DNA of 64,000 bases from an uncultured Pseudomonadota bacterium (lineage in GTDB: Bacteria > Pseudomonadota > Alphaproteobacteria > Rs-D84). The stretch lies in assembly GCA_902781465.1 (NCBI GenBank), contig CACZJK010000003.1, positions 108,579 through 172,578 on the forward strand, written 5' to 3'. Position 1 is the first letter of the stretch; every line of letters starts with the position of its first letter. The translations under genes and the position numbers were made by a program. This document shows positions 33,039-40,598 of this stretch, in pieces. Below the pieces are notes generated by a model that saw nothing but the letters and a program-made list of their open reading frames with translations, was not told where the DNA came from and made no database searches.

Positions 33039-33076
33039 ATCTTTTGATTATGCGCCGAAACGCATAATCAAAAGAT
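33039..33076. repeat. 16-bp perfect hairpin upstream of the template repeat
   Basis: ATCTTTTGATTATGCG (33039-33054), loop CCGAAA, CGCATAATCAAAAGAT (33061-33076), 75 bp upstream of TR. A further ATCTTTTGG follows at 33092. It may be a terminator of the target transcript or a structural part of the DGR RNA. Confidence 0.7.
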
Positions 33077-33151
33077 TGCCGTAAAAAAGTAATCTTTTGG
33101 GGTCTATTGCCGTATCGGTTGTGCGATGGCTGTTGTGTGGCGTGGGATTTT

Positions 33152-33288
33152 TCCCGTGGCTTCGCGTTGGGTGTTCAACAACGACAACGGGTCCGCGTCC
33201 AATTGCGCTTCGAATTGCACGAACAACTGTGGCAACAACGTCCAGAACAACGAAGCGATGCGCGTGGGGTTGTTTGGCTCGGTTTCGC
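33152..33288 (+). repeat. DGR template repeat (TR)
   Basis: 137 bp, the donor for the VR. It contains many AAC/AAT codons in the target frame (NNDN, SNCASNCTNNCGNNVQNN), which is how DGRs place mutable adenines. It is 494 bp downstream of the VR and about 600 bp upstream of the reverse transcriptase. Downstream, to 33550, lie hairpins (AAAGTGTTTTAACACTTT; GGATATC...GATATCC) that may belong to the template RNA. Confidence 0.93.
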
Positions 33289-33550
33289 TCCTTTGGAAAG
33301 GTGATGAATTTTGAATCCAAGGAATCAAAGTTTGGCCAACCTGCAGGGACAAAGTGTTTTAACACTTTTCGGATGTCGATGAAAAGATATCTGGTTTTAA
33401 TACCTTTACACATCAAAGGTGGGGCAATATGACCTGTCGCATTACGACGAATACAATACGCAGGGGATATCTGGACCAGTAGTTAGTTGTGTATCGTGGC
33501 GAACGTCCTGGATATCCAATTAAAAAAATAACAAAAAAAGAGATGTACTT

Positions 33551-33877
33551 ATGACCATCGATGAAATAAACCAGATTGTCCAAGAATCTTGTCCTAAATT
33601 TTCAAGTTTTGCAAAAAATCAATTGCCAATGCCGGGAAATAAAAAACACTTGGACGAAATTATCAATCGTGAAATTACTGTGTTGGATCACCGGATTCGT
33701 CGTTCCACGCAACGCGATGGAACCGAATGTTTGCAATTGCAATTCTTGTTAAATGGCGAAGTGTGCGTTCTTTTCTCTGGCAGCAGTGTCTTGATAAACC
33801 AAATCAAAGATTGTGCTGATAAAATTCCATTTACGACCACAATCGTAAAAATCGACAGATATTATTCTTTTTCGTAA
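33551..33877 (+). CDS. Small DGR-cassette protein of unknown function
   Basis: The 108-aa protein has an N-terminal helix (MTIDEINQIVQESCPKFSSF), a basic segment (LDHRIRRSTQRDG) and beta strands (LQLQFLLNGEVCVLFSGSSV, then PFTTTIVKIDRYYSFS), an arrangement that could be an OB-like nucleic-acid-binding fold. It is not the four-helix Avd accessory protein by appearance. It lies 16 nt upstream of the RT on the same strand, in the place where DGRs carry accessory genes. Confidence 0.7.
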   Translation: MTIDEINQIVQESCPKFSSFAKNQLPMPGNKKHLDEIINREITVLDHRIRRSTQRDGTECLQLQFLLNGEVCVLFSGSSVLINQIKDCADKIPFTTTIVKIDRYYSFS

Positions 33878-33893
33878 TTTTTCGAATAATACG

Positions 33894-34922
33894 ATGAAAA
33901 CATATAAACATCTTTGGGAAAAGTTTATTTCACCTGAAAATTTCGATTTGGCTGCGCGCAAGGCTATTCGCAGTAAAAAATCAAAGCGGTCTGTGAAAAA
34001 ATTCTTGGCCCATCGTGAAGAGTATCTTGAAAAATTGCGCCACGATTTAATTATGGGGACTTACAAGACTTCGCCGTATAAAACTTTTACTATTTTCGAA
34101 CCAAAAAAACGTATTATTTACAAATTGCCTCTTTACCCAGACCATGTTTTACACCATGCCTTGATAAATATTTTGGGGCCTATTTGGCGAAATTCTTTTA
34201 TAAATGATTCTTATGCTTGTATCCCTGGGCGCGGTTTGTTGGGCGCATCACAACGAACTATGCGTTTTATGAAACGAAATAAATATGTCTTGCAATGTGA
34301 TATAAGGAAATTTTTCCCGTCTATCAATCACACGGTTATGATGGATGTTTTACAGCACAAGATTCACGACCGTCGTTTATTGCGTGTCTTGGACGAAATT
34401 GTTTGGTCTGTGGGCGGCGATACTAATTTGCCAATTGGTAATTTAACCAGTCAATGGATGGGTAATGTTTATCTGAATGAACTGGACCATTTTGTAAAGG
34501 AAAAGTTGCGCTGGCGCGATTATATTCGATATTGTGATGATTTCTGTTTGTATGGAAATGATAAATCAGAACTGCATCGCGCCGCCAAAGAAATCGAAAA
34601 TTTTATTCATGAAAAACTGAATATGGTTTTTTCAAAAGCAGTTGTGCGCAGAACACGCGATGGGGTTTCTTTTATCGGGTATCGACATTTCAAAGATTTT
34701 ATTCTTATTCGAAAAAAGACTTCTTTCCGTTTAAAGAAAAGAATCCTTAATATCGCAAAACATCACGATTTTAATTCTAAATCAATCGGACAATTGGCCG
34801 CCGCCTTTGGTTGGACAAAATGGTGCAACTGTTATCATTATAAACAAGATATCTATCGCCAGAGTATTAAATATGGTGCCGGCGCGTTTATGAAAAAGAA
34901 TTTCATAGATTTGGGAAACTAG
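33894..34922 (+). CDS. Diversity-generating retroelement reverse transcriptase
   Basis: The 342-aa RT has the motifs YVLQCDIRKFFPSI (catalytic Asp about 136), the DGR-type LPIGNLTSQWMGNVYLNELD (IGxxxSQ instead of the QGxxxSP of retroviral and intron RTs, 181-187) and IRYCDDFCLYG (YCDD active site, 213-216). No maturase or endonuclease domain follows. It copies the TR transcript with errors at adenines and replaces the VR. Its stop overlaps the end of the convergent virB11 gene by 4 nt. Confidence 0.94.
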   Translation: MKTYKHLWEKFISPENFDLAARKAIRSKKSKRSVKKFLAHREEYLEKLRHDLIMGTYKTSPYKTFTIFEPKKRIIYKLPLYPDHVLHHALINILGPIWRNSFINDSYACIPGRGLLGASQRTMRFMKRNKYVLQCDIRKFFPSINHTVMMDVLQHKIHDRRLLRVLDEIVWSVGGDTNLPIGNLTSQWMGNVYLNELDHFVKEKLRWRDYIRYCDDFCLYGNDKSELHRAAKEIENFIHEKLNMVFSKAVVRRTRDGVSFIGYRHFKDFILIRKKTSFRLKKRILNIAKHHDFNSKSIGQLAAAFGWTKWCNCYHYKQDIYRQSIKYGAGAFMKKNFIDLGN

Positions 34923-35878
34923 ACAACTTCTGTGACTGCACGCAAAGAACCATCGCGCGATAATTGAACAACGCGAATTTTCTTTTTCATTTCTGCGATT
35001 AAATCTGTTCTGTCGTATGCAGGTTGAGTGTGTAATATTCTGTCTGCAAATGCAGCGTATGCGGCCTCTGCACTTTCGGCGTGGATTGTTGTATAGAAAT
35101 GGTCGTGTCCAGTTCCCAACATTTCCCATAATACGCCGGCGTTGTCTGTGGATATTTCGCCGCCAATTATTACGTCTGGGGTCATACGGACGACCAAGTC
35201 AAGCAATCGCGCATAATTAAAATCGTTTGTTTGTTCTGTTCTTGATAACACAAAGTGAACGCGATTTTTTTGAGGAACGCGGATTTCACGCGCGTCTTCG
35301 ACAGTAATAACGCGGCTGTTTTGGTCTATCAATGTCAACATGTGATTCAGGAAAGTAGTCTTACCAGTCGACGTTGCACCGGAAATCAAAATAGGACTGC
35401 CATCATTTATCGCAGACATCAATCTTTCGTATGGGTCGTCTGGGCGTACGCTTTCGCGTGGTTTGACCTTTAATAATTTTTCCCCGCGTTTAAGGTGATA
35501 GTTTTCAAAACTAGTCTCACTGACCCCGCCACCACGAATATTTAATGCAACGCCACCGGTGACATCCCTTTCGTCATATTGGACGTTTGGACCTGCGATT
35601 GCTGAAAAACGATGATTCCCAGGCAAGGTAGCATACACAACCGGCATACCATGAATCGGATCAAACGGTCTTTCGTAAATATTCGCAACGGTATGAATCA
35701 AATCAATCAAGTATTGTTTCGATAAAACTTCTGCATTATACGAAACCCATGGAACCCGCCCGCCGTTCAGGCGCATCCATACTTCGCCGGCGTGATTTAT
35801 CGCAATCTCTTCAACAAACGAAGGACGATAAAATTCTTCCAATGGTTTTAATAAAGATTCAAGGACTACATTACTCAT
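34919..35878 (-). CDS. virB11: VirB11-type secretion ATPase
   Basis: The 319-aa protein has Walker A ISGATSTGKTTFLNHML (about 160-172), an Asp box (VITVEDAREIRVP), His box and Walker B (DVIIGGEISTDNAG) and GHDHFYTTIHAESAEAAY, the hexameric traffic ATPase pattern of VirB11. It would power a type IV secretion system. The other vir-like genes lie elsewhere (18823, 55206-57531), so the system is dispersed, as in Rickettsiales-like genomes. VirB11 is favoured over CpaF/PilB by length. Confidence 0.9.
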   Translation of the reverse strand: MSNVVLESLLKPLEEFYRPSFVEEIAINHAGEVWMRLNGGRVPWVSYNAEVLSKQYLIDLIHTVANIYERPFDPIHGMPVVYATLPGNHRFSAIAGPNVQYDERDVTGGVALNIRGGGVSETSFENYHLKRGEKLLKVKPRESVRPDDPYERLMSAINDGSPILISGATSTGKTTFLNHMLTLIDQNSRVITVEDAREIRVPQKNRVHFVLSRTEQTNDFNYARLLDLVVRMTPDVIIGGEISTDNAGVLWEMLGTGHDHFYTTIHAESAEAAYAAFADRILHTQPAYDRTDLIAEMKKKIRVVQLSRDGSLRAVTEVV

Positions 35879-35961
35879 TATTTTTTTATTTTATCATAAA
35901 TCGCGGCTTGAATCAAAACTGTTTATTTGCTAAAATGAAAAAAAGTAAAGAGAGAAAAAAT

Positions 35962-36501
35962 ATGAAAAAATCTGTTTTATTTGTGTTGGGCTTGGCGGCA
36001 AGTGTCGCCGCGTGTAATTTCGGTAATGATGGATATTACAGCAAAGACGGCGATGTTTATGATGAACAAACCACGGAAATCATAACTGAAAAAAATGAAT
36101 TCGCACAAATCGATTCGTATAAACCACGTTCTATGAAGGAACGCGAAGCATCGGCGAATCGTTGGAACACTGCGCGCAAGGAAACACGCTGGCAAGAATA
36201 CAAAGGGACTATGGTTCGTATTGAAATCTTGCTGGGCGACAGCAATGTTCGCGAAATGCGCTTGCGCTTGATGCAAAATGCAGATGGTGCAGATATTGAT
36301 GCCGATGCAAGAACTGTATTGTCGCGCGTCGCAGACTTTGAAATGAAAAAAGTTTGTGGCCGTAATGCAGAAAGTGTCGTGATTGTTTATGATAAACCTG
36401 CGTTCGAAGTAATGCGTCCAACTTCGTTCTTTGATTATCGTGTCGAAGCCGAAGGTGATACTATGCGCGAATACGGTTTCAGATGCGTTTATAACAAATA
36501 A
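35962..36501 (+). CDS. Lipoprotein of unknown function (179 aa)
   Basis: The start at 35962 (SD AGAGAG) gives a lipoprotein signal with Cys near 17 ([16 protein letters not shown]). The mature part has a helical segment ([18 protein letters not shown]) and beta strands ([19 protein letters not shown]) with FRCVYNK at the end. Family not recognised. It lies 11 nt before the FKBP lipoprotein gene, so both are likely co-expressed at the envelope. Confidence 0.72.
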   Translation: MKKSVLFVLGLAASVAACNFGNDGYYSKDGDVYDEQTTEIITEKNEFAQIDSYKPRSMKEREASANRWNTARKETRWQEYKGTMVRIEILLGDSNVREMRLRLMQNADGADIDADARTVLSRVADFEMKKVCGRNAESVVIVYDKPAFEVMRPTSFFDYRVEAEGDTMREYGFRCVYNK

Positions 36502-36512
36502 AAGGAATTTCA

Positions 36513-36824
36513 ATGAAAAAAGTTGTGGGGGTATTGGCTATGTGTGCTGCGTTGATGGGTTGCGATAAAGTTGCAAAAAATGGTGATACTGTGGTTATTG
36601 ATTTCGCCGGCTTTTTAGGCGAAGAACAATTCCAAGGTGGAACCGCACAAAATTATCCTTTGAAATTGGGCAGTGGTACTTTCGTTCCTGGATTCGAAGA
36701 ACAATTGGTCGGGATGAAAGTTGGCGAAAGTCGCGATGTAAATATTACTTTCCCAACAAATTATTATCCTGAATTGGCCGGAAAAGATGTGGTCTTTAAA
36801 GTGACAATAAAAGATATTAAATAA
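36513..36824 (+). CDS. FKBP-type peptidyl-prolyl isomerase lipoprotein
   Basis: The 103-aa product has a lipobox (AALMGC, Cys at 17) and an FKBP core ([47 protein letters not shown]) most like the trigger-factor/SlyD-type domain. It would speed proline isomerisation of periplasmic or outer-membrane proteins. SD AAAGGAAT. A terminator follows. Confidence 0.88.
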   Translation: MKKVVGVLAMCAALMGCDKVAKNGDTVVIDFAGFLGEEQFQGGTAQNYPLKLGSGTFVPGFEEQLVGMKVGESRDVNITFPTNYYPELAGKDVVFKVTIKDIK

Positions 36825-36826
36825 TT

Positions 36827-36848
36827 AAACCGCCAAATGGCGGTTTTT
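36827..36848 (+). terminator. Terminator after the FKBP gene
   Basis: AAACCGCCA-AA-TGGCGGTTT followed by a T run. Confidence 0.88.
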
Positions 36849-36878
36849 TTAATCTCGCTGTAGTACTGCGAAAGCGGA

Positions 36879-37694
36879 TTATATCGCTTTGATAAATATT
36901 TTTGCCTTGTTGGCCGCGGCAATTACGGCCGGTTTGTCAATCACAAAGCAAGTTTTTGCGTTAACGATAATTCCATGTAATTTCGCCGCAGATACAGCAC
37001 GCACAGTATCAATTCCAATCGCAGGAATGTCTATTCTTAAATCTTGGCCAGGTTTGGTCATTTTCGCAAAGACGCCACCGCTTTTTCTTTTGTTTTTGCG
37101 CATTTCGACAACGCGATCCAGCATACGTGCAGTGCCTTCGGCGGCTTCTACTGCGACAACTTGTTTGTCCACAACCACAGAAGCACCAATATCTTCAACA
37201 CCAATGGTATGCGATACCTGAATCGCGCGTTCTATGTCGTGTTCGTCAGATTTAGATGGTTTTACCTTGGTCTGAATTCCAGGTTTTTCAAAAGTCAATT
37301 CTGGTGCCAAATCTTGCGCCGCCACAATTTCATAGCCGCGCTTTTCCAATGCTTTATTAAATGCAACCGCCATAGAATCATACCCCCGTTGATGTTTTAA
37401 TACGCTTAATAATACACCGACAGACCATAAATCTGGTCGAATATCAGATAAATTGATGTGTCCCAAAGCCCCCACAAATACCAGTTTGTGTATGCCACGC
37501 TTTTTACATTCGCGCGCTGCACGTCCGCCATTTCCAAGGCGTATCACCAAATCTGGTTCAAGGGCAGGGTCATAAAAATTCTTTAAGCCGACTACAAAAA
37601 CTTCCCATCCATTTTTGCGCAATGTATCGCGTGTCAAAAACGGTAATGATAATGCGCCGGCAAAAAGCGCTACTTTTTTGTTTTCTTTTTTCAT
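36879..37694 (-). CDS. lpxI: UDP-2,3-diacylglucosamine pyrophosphatase LpxI
   Basis: The 271-aa protein matches LpxI: N-terminal VALFAGALSLPFLTRDTLRK, IRLGNGGRAARECKKRGIHK, GYDSMAVAFNKALEKRGYE and the C-terminal SGGVFAKMTKPGQDLRIDIP with GIDTV. It makes lipid X in lipid A synthesis, an alternative to LpxH that is usual in alphaproteobacteria. This agrees with the lptE and bamA genes in showing an LPS-bearing outer membrane. Confidence 0.9.
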   Translation of the reverse strand: MKKENKKVALFAGALSLPFLTRDTLRKNGWEVFVVGLKNFYDPALEPDLVIRLGNGGRAARECKKRGIHKLVFVGALGHINLSDIRPDLWSVGVLLSVLKHQRGYDSMAVAFNKALEKRGYEIVAAQDLAPELTFEKPGIQTKVKPSKSDEHDIERAIQVSHTIGVEDIGASVVVDKQVVAVEAAEGTARMLDRVVEMRKNKRKSGGVFAKMTKPGQDLRIDIPAIGIDTVRAVSAAKLHGIIVNAKTCFVIDKPAVIAAANKAKIFIKAI

Positions 37695-37722
37695 AATGCT
37701 ATTATGATAGTTTCAAAACACA

Positions 37723-37752
37723 TTGGAATCAAGACAGAAATTATGTTATGAT
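37723..37752 (+). promoter_or_regulatory. Promoter giving a leaderless mRNA for the rRNA methyltransferase
   Basis: TTGGAA (37723-37728), 18-nt spacer, TATGAT (37747-37752), then 6 nt to the ATG at 37759; no SD. Confidence 0.62.
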
Positions 37753-37758
37753 GAAATT

Positions 37759-38694
37759 ATGGAAATAAAAAAGTGTCCTTTCTTTGGTATATGCGGCGGC
37801 TGTAAATTCGATTTTGCGGCATCTGAATACAAGGCGCAAAAGTTGGCGTGCCTGCCACAAATAAAATTTACAGGCGATGCAATATGGGGAACACCGGGGG
37901 CGCGTCGGCGTGGGGATTTTGCTTTTACAGACGGGCATTTCGGTTTTTTTAAGCCTGGGACCAAGGATATTGTTGATATAAATAACTGTCCAAATATGGT
38001 TGCGGAAATAAATGAAGTTTTGAAAAATATAGCGAAACTTCCATGGCGTGGGGCAGGTTCTGTCCTGATTACAAAATGTGAAAATGGGGTGGATGTTTGT
38101 GTGAACAGCGATGTCCCTTACTTTGGAACAGAATTCCGCGCGGCGGTGGAAAAATTGCCGCCCCAGGTAATTCGATTCGTATGGAACGATACTGTTGTTC
38201 GTAAATACTTTGAACCTGAAATTAAATTCAACGATAAAATTGTCCGATATCCATCAAATGCTTTTTTACAGCCAACCATTGAGACCGAACAAATATTGCG
38301 TGATATGGTTGTTGAATATGTTGGCGATTCAAAACATGTCGCAGACCTGTTTTGTGGTTTGGGTAATTTTACTTTCGCAACCAATGCGACAGGATTTGAT
38401 ATCGTTGGAAATGGAATAAAACGCGATTTGTTTAAAAAGCCTTTGACAGCGCAAAACCTGAATCAATATGAAGTTGTTATAATGGATCCACCGCGTGCCG
38501 GTGCAGAAAAACAGAGCAAAGAATTATCAAAATCAAATGTGAAACGAATAATTTATGTTTCGTGTAATCCAAATACTTTTGTGCGTGATGCGAAAATGTT
38601 GGAAAATGGCGGATATAAAATGACCGTTTCAATCCCAGTAGATCAATTCGTCGGTGCGAATCATTGGGAAATATTTTCTGTATTTGAAAAATAA
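37759..38694 (+). CDS. rlmD: TrmA/RlmD-family 23S rRNA m5U methyltransferase
   Basis: The 311-aa protein has N-terminal cysteines for an iron-sulfur cluster (CPFFGICGGCKF), a SAM motif (VADLFCGLGNFTFA), and the catalytic VSCNPNTFVRDA with the nucleophilic Cys, plus the general MDPPRAG. It lacks an N-terminal TRAM domain and is short. The family methylates uracil C5 in 23S rRNA; whether the target is U1939 or U747 is not certain. Leaderless start as described for its promoter. Confidence 0.85.
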   Translation: MEIKKCPFFGICGGCKFDFAASEYKAQKLACLPQIKFTGDAIWGTPGARRRGDFAFTDGHFGFFKPGTKDIVDINNCPNMVAEINEVLKNIAKLPWRGAGSVLITKCENGVDVCVNSDVPYFGTEFRAAVEKLPPQVIRFVWNDTVVRKYFEPEIKFNDKIVRYPSNAFLQPTIETEQILRDMVVEYVGDSKHVADLFCGLGNFTFATNATGFDIVGNGIKRDLFKKPLTAQNLNQYEVVIMDPPRAGAEKQSKELSKSNVKRIIYVSCNPNTFVRDAKMLENGGYKMTVSIPVDQFVGANHWEIFSVFEK

Positions 38695-38697
38695 GAT

Positions 38698-39168
38698 TTA
38701 ATTTTGGTTCTTTACCCGCCATCCCCCAAACACATAACCCGGTCGGACAGGTGTCGGTGGTAATGTTATTGATTGTCCGTATAAACAAGTATTTTGTGTT
38801 ATATTTGTCCCGTCGTCCCAGTTTATTGTTATCGTATGTGGACGAAATACCGCACGTAAAGCAATTGGTGCATTTGATGCACATATATTATTCATATTAT
38901 TTGTTATTGGGGTTGTGTATTCTGCGCCCTGGAACATATCGGGATTATAACTGTACGTTCCACCATTACATACATAACCATTTGGGCATAATTCACAAGA
39001 TAAAGCATTGGCGGGTAAATAATAACCGGATGAACAATTTATTTGTTTTGGAACCAATACCGCACGATATGCATACATATCATCACAGCCTGATACAATA
39101 TCATTGGTAATATATTCCGCATATACCGGTTGGGTAAATAATAAAGATAATAATAAAATTTTTTTCAT
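38698..39168 (-). CDS. Small secreted cysteine-rich protein with InlB-type repeat, copy 2
   Basis: The 156-aa paralog of 9711-10181 has the same length, signal peptide (MKKILLLSLLFTQPVYA), CELCPNGYVCNGG, and an almost identical C-terminal INWDDGTNITQNTCLYG...PTPVRPGYVFGGW. Upstream AAGGAGATA is shared. It follows the gene at 39300 on the same strand, giving the same gene order as at 8856-10181. Confidence 0.8.
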   Translation of the reverse strand: MKKILLLSLLFTQPVYAEYITNDIVSGCDDMYAYRAVLVPKQINCSSGYYLPANALSCELCPNGYVCNGGTYSYNPDMFQGAEYTTPITNNMNNICASNAPIALRAVFRPHTITINWDDGTNITQNTCLYGQSITLPPTPVRPGYVFGGWRVKNQN

Positions 39169-39192
39169 ATCTATCTCCTTATTCCAGAGTGA

Positions 39193-39298
39193 AGGTTCTC
39201 CCCCTGTGGGGGAGTTCGCGTAGCAGGAGGGGTGTGTGAATACACCTGATTACCCCCTCCACCCTGTGGGTTCCCATCCCCATGGGGGCGGAACCTGG
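39193..39298. repeat. Mosaic GC-rich repeat, copy 3 (inverted)
   Basis: GGTTCTCCCCCTGTGGGGGA, GTTCGCGTAGCAGGAGGGG and CCATCCCCATGGGGGCGGAA match, in reverse orientation, parts of 31991-32152 and 32820-33027. It lies between two secreted-protein genes, as the element at 9552 does. Confidence 0.7.
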
Positions 39299-39299
39299 G

Positions 39300-40073
39300 C
39301 TATTCCTCAATAACAGGCCCCGCGATGAAATCACCAGTCCCAGCATTGTAATAAAATTTACCTTCCACTTTGTCATACAAGCACGGTGTGCCGTTTTTAT
39401 CAAGGACCGGGATAAAATCACGGACAAGAGTGTCGTTGTTGTAGATTTTGCAGGAATAGATAGATTTTGTTTTGTAAAGACTAACACTTCCGCCATTATT
39501 TAAAGCACTCAAATACAAATTATAATTAGAAGAAAATGTTCTTTCTGCTGATGTATTAGTTGCCAACGTGTCACCTGTATCAAAATCTATGATTTCAGTT
39601 ACATTTTTATTTTTATCAACTGTTAATTTTTTATTATAAATACGATTTGTTATATTATTTCTTTGGTCATTATAATCAGTTTGAATAACTGCTGGAGCAT
39701 TATCATAAAAAACTCCAAAAGAAGACACACCTATGGAGTTTCTTGAACCAAATAACCACCCAATATCATCATTGCCAGATTGTTTCAAATACGTCATTAT
39801 TACGCGTGTATCTTGATTTGGTTTAAAACCTGTATCTATCCATTGAGTTCCTGTGGATTCTAAATATTCGATTCGGACATATGGTAATTGTTCCCAACCG
39901 ATAAAGTCATATCCATATTTAGTTGGGGGTGTTGGTAATATTATATCACTGCCGGTGGTGCAAGATGTTTGTATTGGTGTGTTATCTTCGATATACCAAT
40001 ATTGATTAAATGTTGCACCGTAACACACAACACACACAAATAATGTGATTATAAATAATGCGATTCGTTTCAT
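39300..40073 (-). CDS. Secreted protein with InlB-type repeat and LamG-like domain, copy 2
   Basis: The start at 40073 (SD GGAGG, 6-nt spacing) gives a 257-aa product with signal peptide (MKRIALFIITLFVCVVCYG), an InlB-B unit (LPTPPTKYGYDFIGW) and a LamG-like body (IEYLESTGTQWIDTGF...VEGKFYYNAGTGDFIAGPV). It is a longer paralog of 8856-9548. Leader element C ends at its SD. A start at 40178 would read through the leader and is rejected. Confidence 0.8.
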   Translation of the reverse strand: MKRIALFIITLFVCVVCYGATFNQYWYIEDNTPIQTSCTTGSDIILPTPPTKYGYDFIGWEQLPYVRIEYLESTGTQWIDTGFKPNQDTRVIMTYLKQSGNDDIGWLFGSRNSIGVSSFGVFYDNAPAVIQTDYNDQRNNITNRIYNKKLTVDKNKNVTEIIDFDTGDTLATNTSAERTFSSNYNLYLSALNNGGSVSLYKTKSIYSCKIYNNDTLVRDFIPVLDKNGTPCLYDKVEGKFYYNAGTGDFIAGPVIEE

Positions 40074-40079
40074 ATTTTT

Positions 40080-40231
40080 CCTCCAACTTTTCATAAACGA
40101 AATAACCGCCAGAAAATTGGGCGGTTGGAGGTTAACGACTATATTCTGAGAAATAGTGGGTTTATTTATGTATATCACCGCCCTCCAACCAAAGTTGGAG
40201 CTTTTTATGTCATCATGGACACTCAGAATCT
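40080..40231 (-). ncRNA. Structured 5' leader RNA, copy C (overlaps the SD)
   Basis: Minus strand, 5' to 3': Pa ATTCTGAG (40229-40222) with CTCAGAAT (40150-40143); switching hairpin CTCCAAC (40200-40194) with GTTGGAG (40189-40183); the alternative pairing GGTTGGAGG (40190-40182) with CCTCCAACC (40131-40123); 3' hairpin AACCGCC/GGCGGTT (40126-40104). The SD of the downstream gene is GTTGGAGG (40087-40080), exactly complementary to CCTCCAAC (40131-40124). The downstream repeat can therefore pair with either the hairpin arm or the SD. The 5' extension seen in A, B and D is missing. Confidence 0.72.
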
Positions 40232-40254
40232 CAGGTTATTTTATACAACATAAA

Positions 40255-40283
40255 AAAAACCACCCGCGGGGGTGGTTTTTTCC
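40255..40283. terminator. Bidirectional terminator
   Basis: AAACCACCC-GCGG-GGGTGGTTT with T runs on both strands. On the minus strand it would end the candidate small RNA at 40256-40426. Confidence 0.85.
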
Positions 40284-40426
40284 GGATGCCCTGAAAGGAA
40301 GGAAAGGAGAAAAAGAAATGGGCATCCTAAACTCTGTTTGGGCCCAAAGTCCAGAGGAGAGAGAATGTAGGAGGGAGTCTGAAAACTCTGGGCCCGCTAT
40401 GGTCAAATGATTTTCATCCTTTGACG
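40256..40426 (-). ncRNA. Candidate small RNA with pyrimidine-rich (anti-SD) loops
   Basis: On the minus strand a predicted transcript folds into hairpin GTCAAA/TTTGAC, then GGGCCCAGAG...CTCTGG...GGGCCC with a loop containing CCCTCCTAC and TCTCTCTCCTC, then GGATGCCC/GGGCATCC with a loop TTTTTCTCCTTTCCTTCC, then a Rho-independent terminator. CCTCC-type loops are typical of alphaproteobacterial regulatory RNAs that pair with Shine-Dalgarno sequences. The opposite strand has a 30-codon ORF (ATG 40318 after AAGGAG), which I consider a by-product of these purine-rich complements. Confidence 0.5.
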
Positions 40427-40432
40427 AATCGA

Positions 40433-40461
40433 AATGTAATACACAAAATGCTATTTGTCAA
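40433..40461 (-). promoter_or_regulatory. Promoter of the candidate small RNA
   Basis: On the minus strand TTGACA (40461-40456), 17-nt spacer, TACATT (40438-40433). Predicted start is near 40426. A second TTGACA lies just upstream. Between here and 40598 I see no further gene. Confidence 0.5.
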
Positions 40462-40598
40462 GTATTTTGTCAAAAAAATTTTTTAGTGTATGTTTTTTTA
40501 CCTTTTGAATAGGAATATTAACTGGATGAATTTATTCTGTATATCAATTACAATTAGATTGTTGAATTGGAAAACCAACGAAAGATAGGAGAATTATC

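Noticed and set aside
40318-40410. 30-codon plus-strand ORF with a good AAGGAG upstream
   Set aside because: The purine-rich SD and ORF are the complement of the pyrimidine-rich loops of a minus-strand RNA with its own promoter and terminator. I could not see conservation, so it is only mentioned under the RNA.
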